Shown: positions 34,744 through 43,620 of the stretch, piece by piece
How positions within the stretch are numbered: the first letter of the stretch is position 1
How the letters are laid out: every line of letters starts with the position of its first letter
Program-made: the position numbers and the translations under genes
The notes under the pieces: generated by a model
The model's database searches: none
Told to the model about the DNA's origin: nothing
Seen by the model: only the letters and a program-made list of their open reading frames with translations
Origin: Qipengyuania mesophila
GTDB taxonomy: Bacteria; Pseudomonadota; Alphaproteobacteria; Sphingomonadales; Sphingomonadaceae
Length of the DNA: 64,000 bases
NCBI RefSeq assembly: GCF_019711655.1
Contig: NZ_JAIGNU010000002.1
Location: forward strand, 558,001 to 622,000
Reading direction: 5' to 3'

Positions 34744-34781
34744 CCTTTCGTCAAACTTGGATTTATCCAACCAACGAAAGG
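34744..34781 (-). promoter_or_regulatory. Two-tier leader hairpin covering the dps ribosome binding site
   Basis: CCTTTCGT (34744-34751) pairs with ACGAAAGG (34774-34781), and within it TTGGAT (34757-34762) pairs with ATCCAA (34765-34770). In the mRNA the outer stem includes the A/G-rich ribosome binding site about 6-7 nt upstream of the dps start codon. Confidence 0.5.
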
Positions 34782-34825
34782 ACGGGATGTCGGTTTCCCG
34801 ATGAAAAGATCTCGCTGTGATCGGA

Positions 34826-35389
34826 TTATCCGATGATACCGCGAGCGCTCAGGCCCGTCACTGCCGCGAGGAGGAACAGGATCGCCGCCAACGCGAGCCG
34901 CAGCCCCCGCAACGGCAGCTTCCGTTCGAGTGCGCCCGCCATGGTCCAGCCAAGCGCCAGGGCAGCGCTGCCGCCGATGGCGCCTCCGAGGCCCGCCAGC
35001 GGCCATCCGGCGAAGACCACGGCGAAGGCGGCGACGAGGAAGCGCGAAGCGTCGGTCAGTTGCCTCGCAAACAGCACGATCGCGATCGCGCCGAGCGATC
35101 GGGTTGGCTCCTGCGGGACCTTTTCGCGATTGGGCCAGGCACATTCGAAGGCTGCCAGCAGCAGCGCGATGGCCACAAACATGCTCGCGGCGCTTTCCGA
35201 CATGGTCTGCGCGAGCCATGCGCCGACCCAGGCGGCGGCGAAGGCCGAGAGTGCCGAGCTTGCAAGCCCCACGACCAGCAAGCCGCCCGATGCCCCCAGC
35301 CTCTCCGCGAGACGCGCCACCAGCAACTGGTCGCGCGCACCAAGCGCCGTGAGGAAGGTGGCGACCATCGTAAATAACAGTGAAGTCAC
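34826..35389 (-). CDS. Divergent TMEM165/GDT1-like (UPF0016) membrane protein
   Basis: 187 residues with about six transmembrane helices in two similar halves, starting at a GTG. The layout and hydrophobic pattern resemble the GDT1 Mn2+/Ca2+:H+ exchanger family. The family signature E-x-G-D-(K/R)-(T/S) is not kept: the first half reads TALGARDQLLVA and the second LFARQLTDASRF. Ion transport is therefore doubtful and function may have changed. It is divergent from the SDR gene at 35479. An ATG start about 22 bp further in is an alternative. Confidence 0.6.
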   Translation of the reverse strand: MTSLLFTMVATFLTALGARDQLLVARLAERLGASGGLLVVGLASSALSAFAAAWVGAWLAQTMSESAASMFVAIALLLAAFECAWPNREKVPQEPTRSLGAIAIVLFARQLTDASRFLVAAFAVVFAGWPLAGLGGAIGGSAALALGWTMAGALERKLPLRGLRLALAAILFLLAAVTGLSARGIIG

Positions 35390-35478
35390 GCTATTCCCGT
35401 CCCCGCTTCGTATCTGTTGTCTCGACCCTGCAGCCTGCGATAGCAGGGACGCAAGGAAAACGCACAGGGGAGGCGGGA

Positions 35479-36273
35479 ATGAAGCTTGAACAGGGCATGG
35501 CGGCGGTCGTCACCGGCGGCGCATCGGGGCTAGGCAAGGCGAGCGCGCAGGCGCTGGCGGATGCCGGGCTCAAGGTCACCATCTTCGACGTCAACGAGGA
35601 AGCGGGCGAAGCGCATGCCAAGGCGATCGGCGGGACCTTCGCGCGCGTCGACATCACCGATGAGCAATCCGTCGTCGACGGCTTCGAGACGGCGCGCGCG
35701 GCGCACGGCCAGGAACGTGTGACGGTGCATTGCGCCATGACCAGTCGCCGCGGCAAGACGCTCGGCTGGGACAAGGAGAGCGGCGGCTACAGGCGGCTTT
35801 CGACCGAGGATTACGCCTTCGGGGCCGAGGGCATCCTCGTCGCCTCTTACCGCATCGCCAGCCACTCGGCGCTCGGCATGGCCAATTCCGAACCGCTGAA
35901 CGAGGATGGCGAGCGCGGCTGCATCACGCTCACCGCCAGCGTTGCTGCGCAGGACGGCCAGATCGGCCAGGTCATCTACGGCAGCTGCAAGGCGGGCGTG
36001 AACGGCCTCGTCCTGCCGATGGCGCGCGACCTGATGGACATCGGGATCCGCGTGAATTCGGTCATGCCGGGGATCTTCGCCACCCCGCTCATGCTCGGCA
36101 TGAAGGACCGCAACCCGCAGATGTGGGACCAGCTCAACGCCTCGGTCCCCTTCCCCAAGCGGCTCGGCCATCCAGAGGAATTCGCTTCGCTGATCCTCGA
36201 AATCGCACGCAACTCCTACATCAACGGCCACCAGTTCCGCCTCGACGGCGCGATCCGGATGCCACCCAAATAG
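35479..36273 (+). CDS. SDR-family oxidoreductase (3-hydroxyacyl-CoA dehydrogenase type II-like)
   Basis: 264 residues from the ATG at 35479, preceded by GGGAGGCGGG. A classical short-chain dehydrogenase with NAD(P)-binding TGGASGLG (12-19), serine in ITLTASVAAQDGQ, and catalytic YxxxK at tyrosine 167 and lysine 171. The overall pattern, ending NGHQFRLDGAIRMPP, resembles HSD10-like 3-hydroxyacyl-CoA dehydrogenases. The structural NNAG motif is replaced by VHCAMTSRRG, which is unusual and may affect the proton-relay asparagine. Substrate not known. Confidence 0.85.
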   Translation: MKLEQGMAAVVTGGASGLGKASAQALADAGLKVTIFDVNEEAGEAHAKAIGGTFARVDITDEQSVVDGFETARAAHGQERVTVHCAMTSRRGKTLGWDKESGGYRRLSTEDYAFGAEGILVASYRIASHSALGMANSEPLNEDGERGCITLTASVAAQDGQIGQVIYGSCKAGVNGLVLPMARDLMDIGIRVNSVMPGIFATPLMLGMKDRNPQMWDQLNASVPFPKRLGHPEEFASLILEIARNSYINGHQFRLDGAIRMPPK

Positions 36274-36338
36274 CCGCAGCGGAGGATAGCCCGCCCCCCG
36301 GGTCTTCCCCTCTCCCGTCGGCGCGATAGAAGGGCGGC

Positions 36339-37412
36339 ATGACGACGAAACGCGAATGGGTGAGTTGGGCGATCGGGCGGATCGAGGCGGACTTCAACCG
36401 GTCCGCCGATACGCATCTGCTGCCCCTACCGGTGCCAGCGCTGCCCGACATCGCCATATACCTGAAGGACGAATCGAGCCATCCGACCGGCAGCCTCAAG
36501 CACCGGCTGGCGCGCTCGCTGTTCCTTTACGGATTGTGCAACGGCTGGATTTGCGAAGACACGCCTGTGGTCGAGGCCTCCAGTGGATCGACCGCGGTTT
36601 CGGAAGCCTATTTCGCGCGCATGCTCGGGCTGCGTTTCATCGCGGTCGTCCCCAAGTCCACCGCGCAGGCGAAGATCGACGCGATCGCCTTCTATGGCGG
36701 CGAGTGCCATTTCGTCGACGGCCCGGCCGAAGTCTACGAGGCGGCGCAATCGCTCGCCGACGATCTCGGCGGGCATTACGTCGACCAGTTCACCTATGCC
36801 GAACGCGCGACCGACTGGCGCGCCAACAACAACATCGCCGAATCGATCTTCACCCAGATGGCGCGCGAACCCCATCCGGTGCCGCACTGGATCGTCTGCG
36901 GTGCGGGAACGGGGGGCACATCGGCCACAATCGGCCGCTACGCGCGCTACAATCGATTTAATACGCGCGTCTGCGTGGCCGACCCCGATGGCTCGGTTTT
37001 TCACCGCCATTGGGCCGATCGTTCGGTCGAGCGGGTCGAGCACCCATCGGGCTGTATCGAAGGGATCGGCAGGCAGCGGGTCGAGCCGAGCTTCCTGCCC
37101 GATGTGGTCGACCGGATGGAGGCAATTCCCGACGCCTGTTCGATCGCTGCCGCGCACGAAGTTAGCGAACGGTTGGGGCGGCGCTGCGGCGGATCGACCG
37201 GGACCAATGTCTGGGCCTGCGCGATGATCGCCGCAGACATGGCCGAACGCGGCCTCAGGGGCTCGATCGTATCGATCCTGTGCGACGATGGCGCGCGCTA
37301 TGCCGACACGATCTTCGACGAAGGCTGGCTCGCGGCCAAGGGCCTCGACATCGCGCGCGAGCGCAGGAAGATCGCCCATTTCTTCGACACCGGCACCTTC
37401 GCCGCCGGCTGA
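36339..37412 (+). CDS. PLP-dependent cysteine desulfhydrase/cysteine-synthase-like enzyme
   Basis: 357-residue fold-type II PLP enzyme. Lysine 54 in [14 protein letters not shown] would bind the cofactor; [17 protein letters not shown] is the substrate loop and [18 protein letters not shown] the phosphate-binding glycine loop. The protein resembles Cds1-type L-cysteine desulfhydrases, which break cysteine to sulfide, pyruvate and ammonia, more than standard CysK. It would control sulfide or cysteine levels in the cytoplasm. It stands alone ahead of the convergent tRNA-Gly. Confidence 0.85.
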   Translation: MTTKREWVSWAIGRIEADFNRSADTHLLPLPVPALPDIAIYLKDESSHPTGSLKHRLARSLFLYGLCNGWICEDTPVVEASSGSTAVSEAYFARMLGLRFIAVVPKSTAQAKIDAIAFYGGECHFVDGPAEVYEAAQSLADDLGGHYVDQFTYAERATDWRANNNIAESIFTQMAREPHPVPHWIVCGAGTGGTSATIGRYARYNRFNTRVCVADPDGSVFHRHWADRSVERVEHPSGCIEGIGRQRVEPSFLPDVVDRMEAIPDACSIAAAHEVSERLGRRCGGSTGTNVWACAMIAADMAERGLRGSIVSILCDDGARYADTIFDEGWLAAKGLDIARERRKIAHFFDTGTFAAG

Positions 37413-37435
37413 TGCGGAACGACCGGGCGCGGCGC

Positions 37436-37509
37436 TGGAGCGGGTGAAGGGAATCGAACCCTCGTCGTCAGCTTGGGAAGCTGCTGCTCTACCATTGAGC
37501 TACACCCGC
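37436..37509 (-). tRNA. tRNA-Gly (anticodon CCC)
   Basis: A full cloverleaf of 74 nt including an encoded CCA: acceptor stem GCGGGTG/CACCCGC, D arm GCTC/GAGC, anticodon loop TTCCCAA giving anticodon CCC, T arm with GGGTTCGATTCCC and discriminator T. The first anticodon-stem pair (G-A) is mismatched. Confidence 0.97.
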
Positions 37510-37662
37510 GGAGCGCAGGCGCGCTTGCCCGACCTTGCCCGTCCGGTCAATATGGCGCGTCGCGTGCAGGCCTCCTGGGCAGGGTCGCACATGCACCTCC
37601 CCCGACCGCTCCTCAGGAACGCTTGAGCCACAGAAACGCTTTCTCGGGCGAAGGGAAGGTTC

Positions 37663-38496
37663 ATGGCTGCACGCGCTTACTGGCAGGGACAAATCAGGCT
37701 GGCGCTGGTCTCGATCCCGGTCGAAATCTATTCGGCCACCAAATCGGGGGCCAAGATCCGCTTCAACCAGATCCACGAGCCGAGTGGGAAGCGGATTTCC
37801 TACGAGAAGGTCGTCCCCGGGATCGGCCCGGTCGACCGCGACGAGATCATCAAGGGCTACGAGGTCTCGAAGGGCAATTACGTCCTCCTCGACGACGAGG
37901 AGATCGAGGCGGTCAGGATCGAGAGCAAGAAGACGCTCGAGCTGGTCCAGTTCGTCGATGCCTGCGAGATCGACCCGCTCTATTTCGAGAAGCCCTATTA
38001 CATCGCGCCGCAGGACGAGCTGGCCGAGGAAGCCTTCGTCGTGCTGCGCGACGCGCTGCGCAAGGCGAAGAAGGTGGCGCTCGGCCAGCTCTCGGTCCGC
38101 GGCAGCGAGAAGCTGGTCGCGATCAAACCCTGCGGCAAGGGGCTGCTGCTCGAGACTTTGCGCTATGCCGACGAAGTACGGCAGGGGCAGGCCTTCTTCG
38201 ACAATATCGACGATACCAAGCCGAAGAAGGAACTGCTCGATCTCGCCGCCAAGCTGATCGAAGACAAGAGTGCGCCCTTCGATGCCGGGGAGTTCGAGGA
38301 CCGCTACGGCGCCGCGCTGAAGAAGCTGATCGACAAGAAGGCCAAGTCGAAGGGCAAGCGGGCCGTCATCGAGGATGTCGACGAGCCAGAGAGCGGCGGA
38401 GGGAACGTCATCGACCTGATGGCGGCATTGAAGAAGTCGGTCGGGGACACGTCGCCTCCCGCGAAGTCGGCCCCCAAGCGCAAGAAGAGCGCTTGA
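37663..38496 (+). CDS. ku: Ku-like NHEJ end-binding protein
   Basis: 277-residue bacterial Ku homodimer subunit that threads onto DNA double-strand ends and recruits LigD. The N-terminus MAARAYWQGQIRLALVSIPV and the core LLDDEEIEAVRIESKKTLEL are typical; the C-terminal tail is lysine-rich (KSAPKRKKSA), as needed for DNA threading and LigD contact. AAGGGAAGG is upstream. It is the first gene of ku-mgtC-ligD. Confidence 0.97.
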   Translation: MAARAYWQGQIRLALVSIPVEIYSATKSGAKIRFNQIHEPSGKRISYEKVVPGIGPVDRDEIIKGYEVSKGNYVLLDDEEIEAVRIESKKTLELVQFVDACEIDPLYFEKPYYIAPQDELAEEAFVVLRDALRKAKKVALGQLSVRGSEKLVAIKPCGKGLLLETLRYADEVRQGQAFFDNIDDTKPKKELLDLAAKLIEDKSAPFDAGEFEDRYGAALKKLIDKKAKSKGKRAVIEDVDEPESGGGNVIDLMAALKKSVGDTSPPAKSAPKRKKSA

Positions 38497-38500
38497 ACGG

Positions 38501-38983
38501 ATGGAACTCAACGACCCCGTCCTTATACACTGGCTCGACCTCGACATGCTCACCCGGCTTGGTGTGGCTGCCGCGCTCGGTCTGTTGCTCGGCCTCGACC
38601 GTGAATGGCAGGGGCATGCTGCCGGCCTGCGGACGCATGGCCTGATCTGCTTCGCCAGCGCCGCGATGACCGTCGCGATCATTGCGCTCTCCTACCAGTT
38701 GAACGGCACGCGAATGGACCCTTTGCGCATCTTCGAGGCGACCGGCGCATTCATCGGAATCATTGGCGCTGGCTTGATCGTGTTCGGCAAGGGCGAGGTG
38801 AAGAACCTCACCACTGCGGCGCATCTGTGGCTGACAGCGGTTGTCGGCATCGCCTGCGGTGCCGCGCTGTGGCCATTGGTCGGGATTGCCGCGGTGATAT
38901 CGGTCGTCATGCTTACGCTGCTCGGCTTCGTCGAGAAGCGCTGGTTCCCGGAGGCGGAGGCGGAGAGCGATGGCGAGCGCTAA
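38501..38983 (+). CDS. MgtC/SapB-family membrane protein
   Basis: 160-residue inner-membrane protein with about four helices. The family motif is GLLLGLDREWQGHAAGLRTHGLI, followed by the second motif FEATGAFIGIIGAGLIVFG. MgtC proteins inhibit F1Fo-ATPase or help magnesium homeostasis in some pathogens; the role here is unknown. It lies 4 bp after ku and overlaps ligD by 14 bp, so it is translated with the repair genes although functionally unrelated on current knowledge. Confidence 0.88.
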   Translation: MELNDPVLIHWLDLDMLTRLGVAAALGLLLGLDREWQGHAAGLRTHGLICFASAAMTVAIIALSYQLNGTRMDPLRIFEATGAFIGIIGAGLIVFGKGEVKNLTTAAHLWLTAVVGIACGAALWPLVGIAAVISVVMLTLLGFVEKRWFPEAEAESDGER

Positions 38984-41495
38984 CCTCCTTGCCGAATATA
39001 ACGCGAAGCGAGATTTCGGGAAGACGCCCGAACCCTCGGGCGAGGCACGGGCGAGCCAAGGCGGCGACCTGTTCATCGTCCAGAAGCACGATGCCACACG
39101 CCTTCACTGGGACTTGCGGCTGGAAGTCGACGGAGTGCTCAAGAGTTGGGCGGTGACGAAAGGACCCTCGCCCGATCCCGAGATCAAGCGCCTCGCCGTG
39201 CGCACCGAGGACCACCCGCTGTCCTATGCAGAGTTCGAAGGCACCATCCCCAAGGGCGAATATGGCGGCGGCACGGTGATGCTGTGGGATCGGGGCAGCT
39301 GGGCCCCGGTCGAAGGCAAGAGCGCCAAGGACCTAGACAAGGGCCACCTCCATTTCACGCTCGAGGGCGAGCGGATGAAGGGCGAATGGTTGCTCATCCG
39401 GCTCAAGCAGAAGCCCGGAGAGAAGCGCGAGAACTGGCTGCTGCGCAAATTGCAGGACGATCACGCGCAGGCGGGCGACGCGCTGGTCGAGCGCGAGTTG
39501 ACGAGCGTGCTCACCGGACGCTCGATGGCCGAGATCGCGGCCGACAAGCGGGGCGAATATCCGCTCGCGGGCAAAAAGGACGAGGCCTTCATGGCGCAGA
39601 TGCGCAAGGCATCCTCGCACAATGCCAAAGAGGTGAAGCCGAAGCGCCGGAAAGCCGCCCCGCTGCCCAAATTCCGCAAACCGCAGCTGGCGACCCTGGT
39701 CGACGAGGTCCCTGCCGGAAACGGCTGGATGCACGAGATCAAGTTCGACGGCTATCGCGCCCTGCTCGCCGTCAAGGGCGAGGAGGTGCGCGTCTATACC
39801 CGCAGCGGCAAGGACTGGACCGACAAGTTCGGCCCGCTGGTCGAGGCCGTCGCCGCGCTCGACCTGCCGGCCTGCCTGATCGATGGCGAGATCGTCGCCA
39901 CCGATGCCAAGGGCAACCCGGATTTCTCGACGCTGCAGCAGGTGCTGAAACGCGGGCACGGCAGCCAGACGGCATCCGACCGGCTGGCCTTCCATGCCTT
40001 CGACCTGCTCGAACTCGATGGCGAGGATCTGGCGCCGCTGCCCAATATCGAGCGCAAGGAGCGGCTCGAGGCGCTGCTATCCGGGGCCGAGCCGCCGATC
40101 CATCTCGCCGACCATGTCCTCGGCGCGGGGGAGCAGCTTTACGCGACGATGTGCAAGGCGGGGCAGGAAGGCATCATCGCCAAGAAGATCGACGCCCCCT
40201 ATCGCCAGGCGCGCAGCCGCGCCTGGGTGAAGGTGAAATGCACGCGGCGGCAGGAGTTCGTCGTGGTCGGGTGGAAGAAGAGTTCGGCGAAGGGGCGCCC
40301 TTTCGCATCGCTCCTGCTGGCCCAGCACGAGGGCTCAAAAGGCAAGGAGGAACTTGTCTACAAGGGCAATGTCGGGACCGGCTTCACCGCCGACGAGCTC
40401 GACGATCTCGCCGCAAAAATGAAGCGGCTCGAGCGCAAGACCGCGCCGGTGGAGGCCGACAGGGCCAGCGCGCGCGGCGTCACCTGGCTGACCCCCAAGC
40501 TGGTCGCCGAGATCGCCTTCGCCGAGTTCACCGCAGAGGGGAATGTGCGCCATGCGAGCTATCTCGGCCTGCGCGACGACAAGGAGGCCCAAGCGGTCAA
40601 ACCCGAGGCCGCCGCCGCGGCTCCCAAGGTCGAAGAAGAGGTCGCGATATCGAGCCGCGACCGCGTGGTCTTTCCGGATGGCGGCCAGACCAAGGGCCAG
40701 CTCGCCGACTACTACGTCGCGGTCGCGCCGCTCATGCTGGCCCATGCCGCGCGGCGCCCGATCAGCCTGGTCCGCTGCCCGCAGGGGCGCGCGAAGAAAT
40801 GCTTCTTCCAGAAGCACGACAGCGGCGGCCTGGGCGATGCGGTCCATCATGTGCCGATTCGCGAAAAAGACGGCGGTACGGAGGATTACCTCTATCTCGA
40901 TAGCGCGCGTGGCATCCTCCAATGCGTCCAGATGGGGACGATCGAATTCCATGGCTGGGCATCGCGCAGCGACGATGTCGAACTGCCCGACCGGATGGTG
41001 TTCGATCTCGATCCCGACGAGGGACTCGGTTTCGACGAGGTCGGGCAGGCCGCGCGCGACATCCGCGCGCGCCTATCGGATCTCGGCCTCGTCAGCTTCG
41101 CCATGCTCTCGGGCGGCAAGGGCGTGCACGTCGTCGTCCCGCTCGAACGCGGGCATTCGTGGGACGCGCACAAGGATTTCGCGCGCCGCTTCGCCGAAGC
41201 CCTGAGCCTCGCCGAGCCCGACCGCTTCACTGCCACGATGAGCAAGGCCAAGCGCAAGGGGAAGATCTTCATCGACTGGCTGCGCAACCAGCGCGGATCG
41301 ACCGCGGTGCTGCCTTATTCCGCCCGCGCGCGCAGCGGCGCCCCCGTGGCAGTGCCGATCGCCTGGAACGAGCTGAAGGAGATGGAGCACGCCCACCCCT
41401 ATTCGATCGACCAGGCCGAGGCTCTGATCCGCCGCGCGCGCTCGAAATCGCTACAGGGCTGGGGTTTCGCCGAGCAGCGCCTGCCAGACCTCTGA
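38970..41495 (+). CDS. ligD: ATP-dependent DNA ligase LigD (PE-ligase-polymerase)
   Basis: 841-residue multifunctional NHEJ ligase with domain order phosphoesterase, ligase, polymerase. The PE domain is at the N-terminus (FIVQKHDATRLHWDLRLEVD), clearing 3' ends. The ligase domain centres on lysine 258 in HEIKFDGYRALL, which becomes adenylated. The C-terminal primase-like polymerase has VFDLDPDEGLGF with catalytic aspartates 679 and 681 and adds ribonucleotides to fill gaps. It works with Ku at blunt or processed DNA ends. It ends 5 bp before a run of sixteen Gs. Confidence 0.97.
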   Translation: MASANLLAEYNAKRDFGKTPEPSGEARASQGGDLFIVQKHDATRLHWDLRLEVDGVLKSWAVTKGPSPDPEIKRLAVRTEDHPLSYAEFEGTIPKGEYGGGTVMLWDRGSWAPVEGKSAKDLDKGHLHFTLEGERMKGEWLLIRLKQKPGEKRENWLLRKLQDDHAQAGDALVERELTSVLTGRSMAEIAADKRGEYPLAGKKDEAFMAQMRKASSHNAKEVKPKRRKAAPLPKFRKPQLATLVDEVPAGNGWMHEIKFDGYRALLAVKGEEVRVYTRSGKDWTDKFGPLVEAVAALDLPACLIDGEIVATDAKGNPDFSTLQQVLKRGHGSQTASDRLAFHAFDLLELDGEDLAPLPNIERKERLEALLSGAEPPIHLADHVLGAGEQLYATMCKAGQEGIIAKKIDAPYRQARSRAWVKVKCTRRQEFVVVGWKKSSAKGRPFASLLLAQHEGSKGKEELVYKGNVGTGFTADELDDLAAKMKRLERKTAPVEADRASARGVTWLTPKLVAEIAFAEFTAEGNVRHASYLGLRDDKEAQAVKPEAAAAAPKVEEEVAISSRDRVVFPDGGQTKGQLADYYVAVAPLMLAHAARRPISLVRCPQGRAKKCFFQKHDSGGLGDAVHHVPIREKDGGTEDYLYLDSARGILQCVQMGTIEFHGWASRSDDVELPDRMVFDLDPDEGLGFDEVGQAARDIRARLSDLGLVSFAMLSGGKGVHVVVPLERGHSWDAHKDFARRFAEALSLAEPDRFTATMSKAKRKGKIFIDWLRNQRGSTAVLPYSARARSGAPVAVPIAWNELKEMEHAHPYSIDQAEALIRRARSKSLQGWGFAEQRLPDL

Positions 41496-41500
41496 CCAGC

Positions 41501-41516
41501 GGGGGGGGGGGGGGGG
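41501..41516 (+). repeat. Homopolymer of sixteen G
   Basis: An uninterrupted G16 lies between ligD and mmsA, about 30 bp upstream of the predicted mmsA promoter. Such tracts slip during replication and sequencing; the exact length may be uncertain. Confidence 0.9.
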
Positions 41517-41544
41517 CTGCAATGCCAGTCCCCATCCTTTGCGG

Positions 41545-41572
41545 TTGATTTCGGACCTCTCGTGCGTATGGG
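41545..41572 (+). promoter_or_regulatory. Predicted promoter for mmsA
   Basis: TTGATT (41545-41550) and TATGGG (41567-41572) with a 16-nt spacer, about 30 nt upstream of the mmsA ATG. Confidence 0.45.
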
Positions 41573-41602
41573 CCGTTGCCAACAAAAGAGAGGATTTTTT
41601 CG

Positions 41603-43111
41603 ATGCGCCAGGTTGACCATTTCATCGTCGGCGGAGCGGGCGGCTCCGCCACCAGTTCTTCGGGCCGCACCCACAAGATCTGGAACCCCTCGACCGGCGA
41701 AGTGCAGGCCGAAGTCGCGCTGGGCGATGCCGCGCTGCTCGAACGCGCGGTCGCCAATGCGAAGAAGGTCCAGCCCGAATGGGCGGCGACCAACCCGCAG
41801 CGCCGCGCGCGCATCATGTTCGCGTTCAAGGAACTGGTCGAAAAACACAAGCAGGAGCTCGCTGAACTGCTGTCGAGCGAGCACGGCAAGGTGGTCGACG
41901 ATGCACATGGCGACGTCCAGCGCGGGCTCGAGGTGATAGAATTCGCCTGCGGCATCCCACAGGCACTGAAGGGCGAGTACACGCAGGGCGCAGGCCCGGG
42001 CATCGATGTCTATTCGATGCGCCAGCCGCTCGGCATCGGTGCGGGCATCACCCCGTTCAACTTCCCGGCGATGATCCCGATGTGGATGTTCGGCATGGCG
42101 ATCGCGGCGGGCAACGCCTTCATCCTCAAACCCTCCGAGCGCGACCCCAGCGTGCCGGTGCGCCTCGCCGAATTGTTCCTCGAAGCGGGCGCGCCCGAGG
42201 GCCTGCTGCAGGTCGTCCACGGCGACAAGGAAATGGTCGACGCGATCCTCGACCATCCCGACATTCCCGCGATCAGCTTCGTCGGCTCCTCGGACATCGC
42301 GCAGTATATCTACGCGCGCGGCAGCGCGAATGCGAAGCGCGTGCAGGCCTTCGGCGGTGCGAAGAACCACGGCATCGTCATGCCCGACGCCGATCTCGAC
42401 CAGGTGGTGAACGATCTCGCCGGGGCGGCCTTCGGCTCGGCGGGTGAGCGCTGCATGGCGCTTCCGGTGGTCGTGCCGGTGGGCGAGGACACGGCCGACA
42501 GGCTGCGCGAAAAGCTGATCCCCGCGATCGAGGGCCTGCGCGTCGGGATCTCGACCGACAAGGACGCGCATTACGGCCCCGTCGTCACCCCCGAGCACAA
42601 GGCGCGCGTCGAAGGCTGGATCGACACCGCCGAGAAGGAAGGCGCCGAAGTCGTCATCGATGGACGCGGCTTCACGCTGCAGGGTTACGAGAAGGGCTTC
42701 TTCGTCGGCCCGACGCTGCTCGACCGCGTGACGACCGACATGGAAAGCTACAAGGAAGAAATCTTCGGGCCGGTCCTCCAGATCGTCCGCGCGAAGGATT
42801 TCGAGGAGGCGGTTCGCCTGCCGAGCGAGCACCAATATGGCAACGGCGTCGCCATCTTCACCCGCAACGGCCACGCCGCGCGCGAATTCGCGTCCCGGGT
42901 CAATGTCGGCATGGTCGGCATCAACGTGCCGATCCCGGTCCCGGTGAGCTATCACAGCTTCGGCGGGTGGAAGCGTTCGGGCTTCGGCGACATCGACCAG
43001 TACGGCATGGAAGGCCTGCGTTTCTGGACCAAGTCCAAGAAGGTCACCCAGCGCTGGCCCGACGGCGGCGGCGACGGATCCAACGCCTTCGTCATCCCGA
43101 CGATGGGATAA
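41603..43111 (+). CDS. mmsA: Methylmalonate-semialdehyde dehydrogenase (CoA-acylating)
   Basis: 502 residues from the ATG at 41603, supported by AAGAGAGGA upstream; a TTG at 41576 gives a longer but less likely form. The enzyme converts methylmalonate semialdehyde plus CoA and NAD+ to propionyl-CoA in valine breakdown. Catalytic cysteine 284 lies in GSAGERCMALP. The N-terminal HFIVGG and PFNFPAMIPMWMFGMAIAAGN segments are MmsA-specific. It starts the valine-degradation region, whose remaining enzymes follow at 44361-48845. Confidence 0.95.
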   Translation: MRQVDHFIVGGAGGSATSSSGRTHKIWNPSTGEVQAEVALGDAALLERAVANAKKVQPEWAATNPQRRARIMFAFKELVEKHKQELAELLSSEHGKVVDDAHGDVQRGLEVIEFACGIPQALKGEYTQGAGPGIDVYSMRQPLGIGAGITPFNFPAMIPMWMFGMAIAAGNAFILKPSERDPSVPVRLAELFLEAGAPEGLLQVVHGDKEMVDAILDHPDIPAISFVGSSDIAQYIYARGSANAKRVQAFGGAKNHGIVMPDADLDQVVNDLAGAAFGSAGERCMALPVVVPVGEDTADRLREKLIPAIEGLRVGISTDKDAHYGPVVTPEHKARVEGWIDTAEKEGAEVVIDGRGFTLQGYEKGFFVGPTLLDRVTTDMESYKEEIFGPVLQIVRAKDFEEAVRLPSEHQYGNGVAIFTRNGHAAREFASRVNVGMVGINVPIPVPVSYHSFGGWKRSGFGDIDQYGMEGLRFWTKSKKVTQRWPDGGGDGSNAFVIPTMG

Positions 43112-43141
43112 GAGAGGCTGCGAGCGCGTTGGGGAGGGATG

Positions 43142-43609
43142 ATGACACGCAGATTTCTCTCCCCCGCCCTGCCCTTCGCCCTGCTGCTTGCCGCCTGCTC
43201 GGGAGGTAGCGACGATGGCGACCAGGCGGATGCATCCGATGCCATGCCGGTCGAAGCCGACGGAGGGATCGGCGATGGCGCCGTTCCACCGCAGCCGGTC
43301 CGGAGCGACACCATTCCGGCCGCCTTCGTCGGCGTCTGGGACCATGCGAAGGGAGCCTGCGATCCCAACTCCGAAGCGCGGATGGAAATAGGCCCCAAGA
43401 CGGTCGGCTTCTACGAATCGCACGGTGAGGTCACGGGCGTCGAGGTAGACAGCCCGGAGCAGATCGTCGTCAGCCTGGCCATGGAGGGCGAGGGCGAGAC
43501 GTGGCAGAACGCAACGATGTACACGCTGGGAGCCGATGGCAAACAGCTGACGACATCCTCGGTGAACGGGGAACAATACGAGCCGCTGACACTCAGGAAA
43601 TGCGAATGA
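43142..43609 (+). CDS. Hypothetical lipoprotein
   Basis: 155-residue predicted outer-membrane or periplasmic lipoprotein with a signal peptide ending in the lipobox LLAAC (cysteine about residue 20). An acidic Gly/Asp-rich linker is followed by a small domain beginning PAAFVGVWDHAKGAC and ending LRKCE, with two cysteines that could bridge. The second of two adjacent ATGs (43142) is chosen for spacing from GGGAGGG. Its stop overlaps an ATG of the next gene. No function recognised. Confidence 0.75.
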   Translation: MTRRFLSPALPFALLLAACSGGSDDGDQADASDAMPVEADGGIGDGAVPPQPVRSDTIPAAFVGVWDHAKGACDPNSEARMEIGPKTVGFYESHGEVTGVEVDSPEQIVVSLAMEGEGETWQNATMYTLGADGKQLTTSSVNGEQYEPLTLRKCE

Positions 43610-43620
43610 GGAGCCGGATC

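Noticed and set aside
34820..34834. Palindrome ATCGGATTATCCGAT at the end of the GDT1-like gene
   Set aside because: Overlaps the stop codon and has a one-base centre; no adjacent promoter to regulate, so not called an operator.
37436..37509. tRNA-Gly as an integration site for a mobile element
   Set aside because: No integrase, no direct repeat of the tRNA 3' end nearby; flanking genes are ordinary.
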